Assembly: GCA_018066245.1 (NCBI GenBank)
Contig: JAGHRT010000016.1
Location: 1-51,052 of the forward strand
Reading direction: 5' to 3'
DNA from: Candidatus Equimonas faecalis
Lineage (GTDB): Bacteria; Bacteroidota; Bacteroidia; Bacteroidales; Bacteroidaceae
Length of the DNA: 51,052 bases
The notes below the pieces were generated by a model. It saw only the letters and a list, made by a program, of their open reading frames with translations. It was not told the origin of the DNA and did not search any database. The position numbers and the translations under genes were made by a program. Of this stretch, positions 50,624 through 51,052 are shown in pieces (positions within the stretch are counted from its first letter, which is position 1; every line of letters starts with the position of its first letter).

Positions 50624-50655
50624 CAAAATTACGAAAGATTTTCGTAACGGCCAAA
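50624..50655 (-). promoter_or_regulatory. Promoter for the lipoprotein gene
   Basis: On the minus strand TTTG (50652-50655, followed by GCCG), a 20-bp spacer and TAATTTTG (50624-50631), about 55 bp before the ATG at 50569. It is an exact consensus match and shares the GCCG extension with the ffh and nif3-like promoters. Confidence 0.8.
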
Positions 50656-50706
50656 TAATAAGTGAACAGTTTTGCCAGTGAACAGTGAAAGAGTGATTAA
50701 GAACTT

Positions 50707-50794
50707 CCATAAGGAGTAGTGCGAAGTACTGTAGGGAGTAGTGCAAAGTGCCGTAGGGAGTAGTGTGAAATATCATAGGGAGAAGTGGAGGAGG
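50707..50794. repeat. Four tandem 22-bp units (TAGGGAGTAGTG subfamily)
   Basis: Units at 50707, 50729, 50751 and 50773 with consensus CYGTAGGGAGTAGTGYRAARTR. The layout CTGT, then a core, then AGTAG plus a variable end, parallels the 21-bp units in the P-ATPase (CTGT-CGGCGG-AGTAG). The 483-bp stretch 50570-51052 otherwise holds the lipoprotein promoter and the right inverted-repeat arm. A 101-codon minus frame across it is low-complexity and not credible. Confidence 0.82.
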
Positions 50795-51007
50795 GGTAGG
50801 GTGGGGGAACCGTGGGGTGCGAGGAGTGGTGAGGCAGGGAGAGCGGGGCGGGACGTGAAGACGGGTGCAAAAGTACGACAATCCGATTGCGCTCTAAAGC
50901 GCTCCCCCCGATTTTTTTTCATTCCGGAATCAGTCGGACATTAAGCTTTTCACTCCTTCATTGTTCACTGTTCTCTCTCTCACTGTTCCCTCAAAAGTGG
51001 TCATTAT

Positions 51008-51032
51008 GTCATTTGTCATTAAGGTCATTAAG
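51008..51032 (-). repeat. Right arm of a perfect 25-bp inverted repeat
   Basis: Exact reverse complement of 49718-49742. Immediately upstream, 50946-50992 carries CATTGTTCACTGTTC-type sequence, the inverse of the GTGAACAATGAA repeats beside the left arm, so the similarity between the flanks extends beyond 25 bp in patches. Confidence 0.85.
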
Positions 51033-51052
51033 CTTTTCGGGGTGCAAAATCA

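Noticed and set aside
50576..50881. 101-codon minus-strand frame
   Set aside because: Pro/His/Thr-rich translation running through the 22-bp repeat and the lipoprotein promoter; no support as a gene.

Overview
The window is a GC-rich chromosomal segment from a member of the Bacteroidales, most likely Prevotella-like; genus is not resolved. The evidence is the gene content (two HU-HIG-type histone-like proteins, a Porin_10-type outer-membrane protein, paired secreted S9 peptidases, a helix-hairpin-helix/barrel outer-membrane protein, a lipoprotein-type RND efflux set) and the promoters. Several promoters fit the Bacteroidetes layout TTTG, 20 bp, TAAYTTTG. No rRNA, tRNA, CRISPR array, insertion sequence or phage gene was seen.

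Layout. 1-670: two HU-like genes (+). 1004-7972 (-): tripartite RND efflux operon (acrA-like, acrB-like, outer-membrane factor) followed by lpxA. 8244-10271 (+): map and tsaD. 10398-17143 (-): a Bacteroidetes protein of unknown function, dnaX, an SlyD-like prolyl isomerase, aroC, then a clpB that lacks its N-terminal domain. 17372-26385 (-): hpt, adk, obgE, a secreted 5'-nucleotidase, a Ca2+-type P-ATPase and a DPP-IV-like peptidase, tightly packed. 26435-30377 (-): murF and a second S9 peptidase. 30595-37262 (-): a compact four-gene operon encoding an A-PCP-TE mini-NRPS, an exported serine hydrolase of beta-lactamase type, a stand-alone condensation-type acyltransferase and a MATE exporter fused to an RsbW-like ATPase domain. 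37843-43682 (+): nif3-like, zinc-ribbon protein, DUF2461 protein, coaX, an HSDR_N-like protein and an HhH/barrel protein. 44135-46246 (+): putative porin. 46296-47024 (-): acyl-ACP thioesterase. 47212-49531 (+): ffh and folD. 49892-50569 (-): a lipoprotein of unknown function bracketed by a perfect 25-bp inverted repeat.

Two things stand out. The first is the small-molecule operon at 30595-37262. It combines adenylation, carrier, a thioesterase with a cysteine in the nucleophile position, a condensation-type enzyme, a periplasmic serine hydrolase and a MATE exporter. This recalls the export-and-activate logic of prodrug pathways such as colibactin, at a much smaller scale. The second is a family of modular 21/22-bp tandem repeats found at eight sites. 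Each unit is a fixed core plus a variable half. They lie between genes, in a terminator-like hairpin, and inside the coding sequences of dnaX and the P-type ATPase, where the same DNA is read in two different frames.

A further repeat is a promoter-bearing cassette of about 100-125 bp upstream of three unrelated genes (murF, the NRPS operon and the porin). Two genes (dnaX and the P-ATPase) appear to start with TTG.
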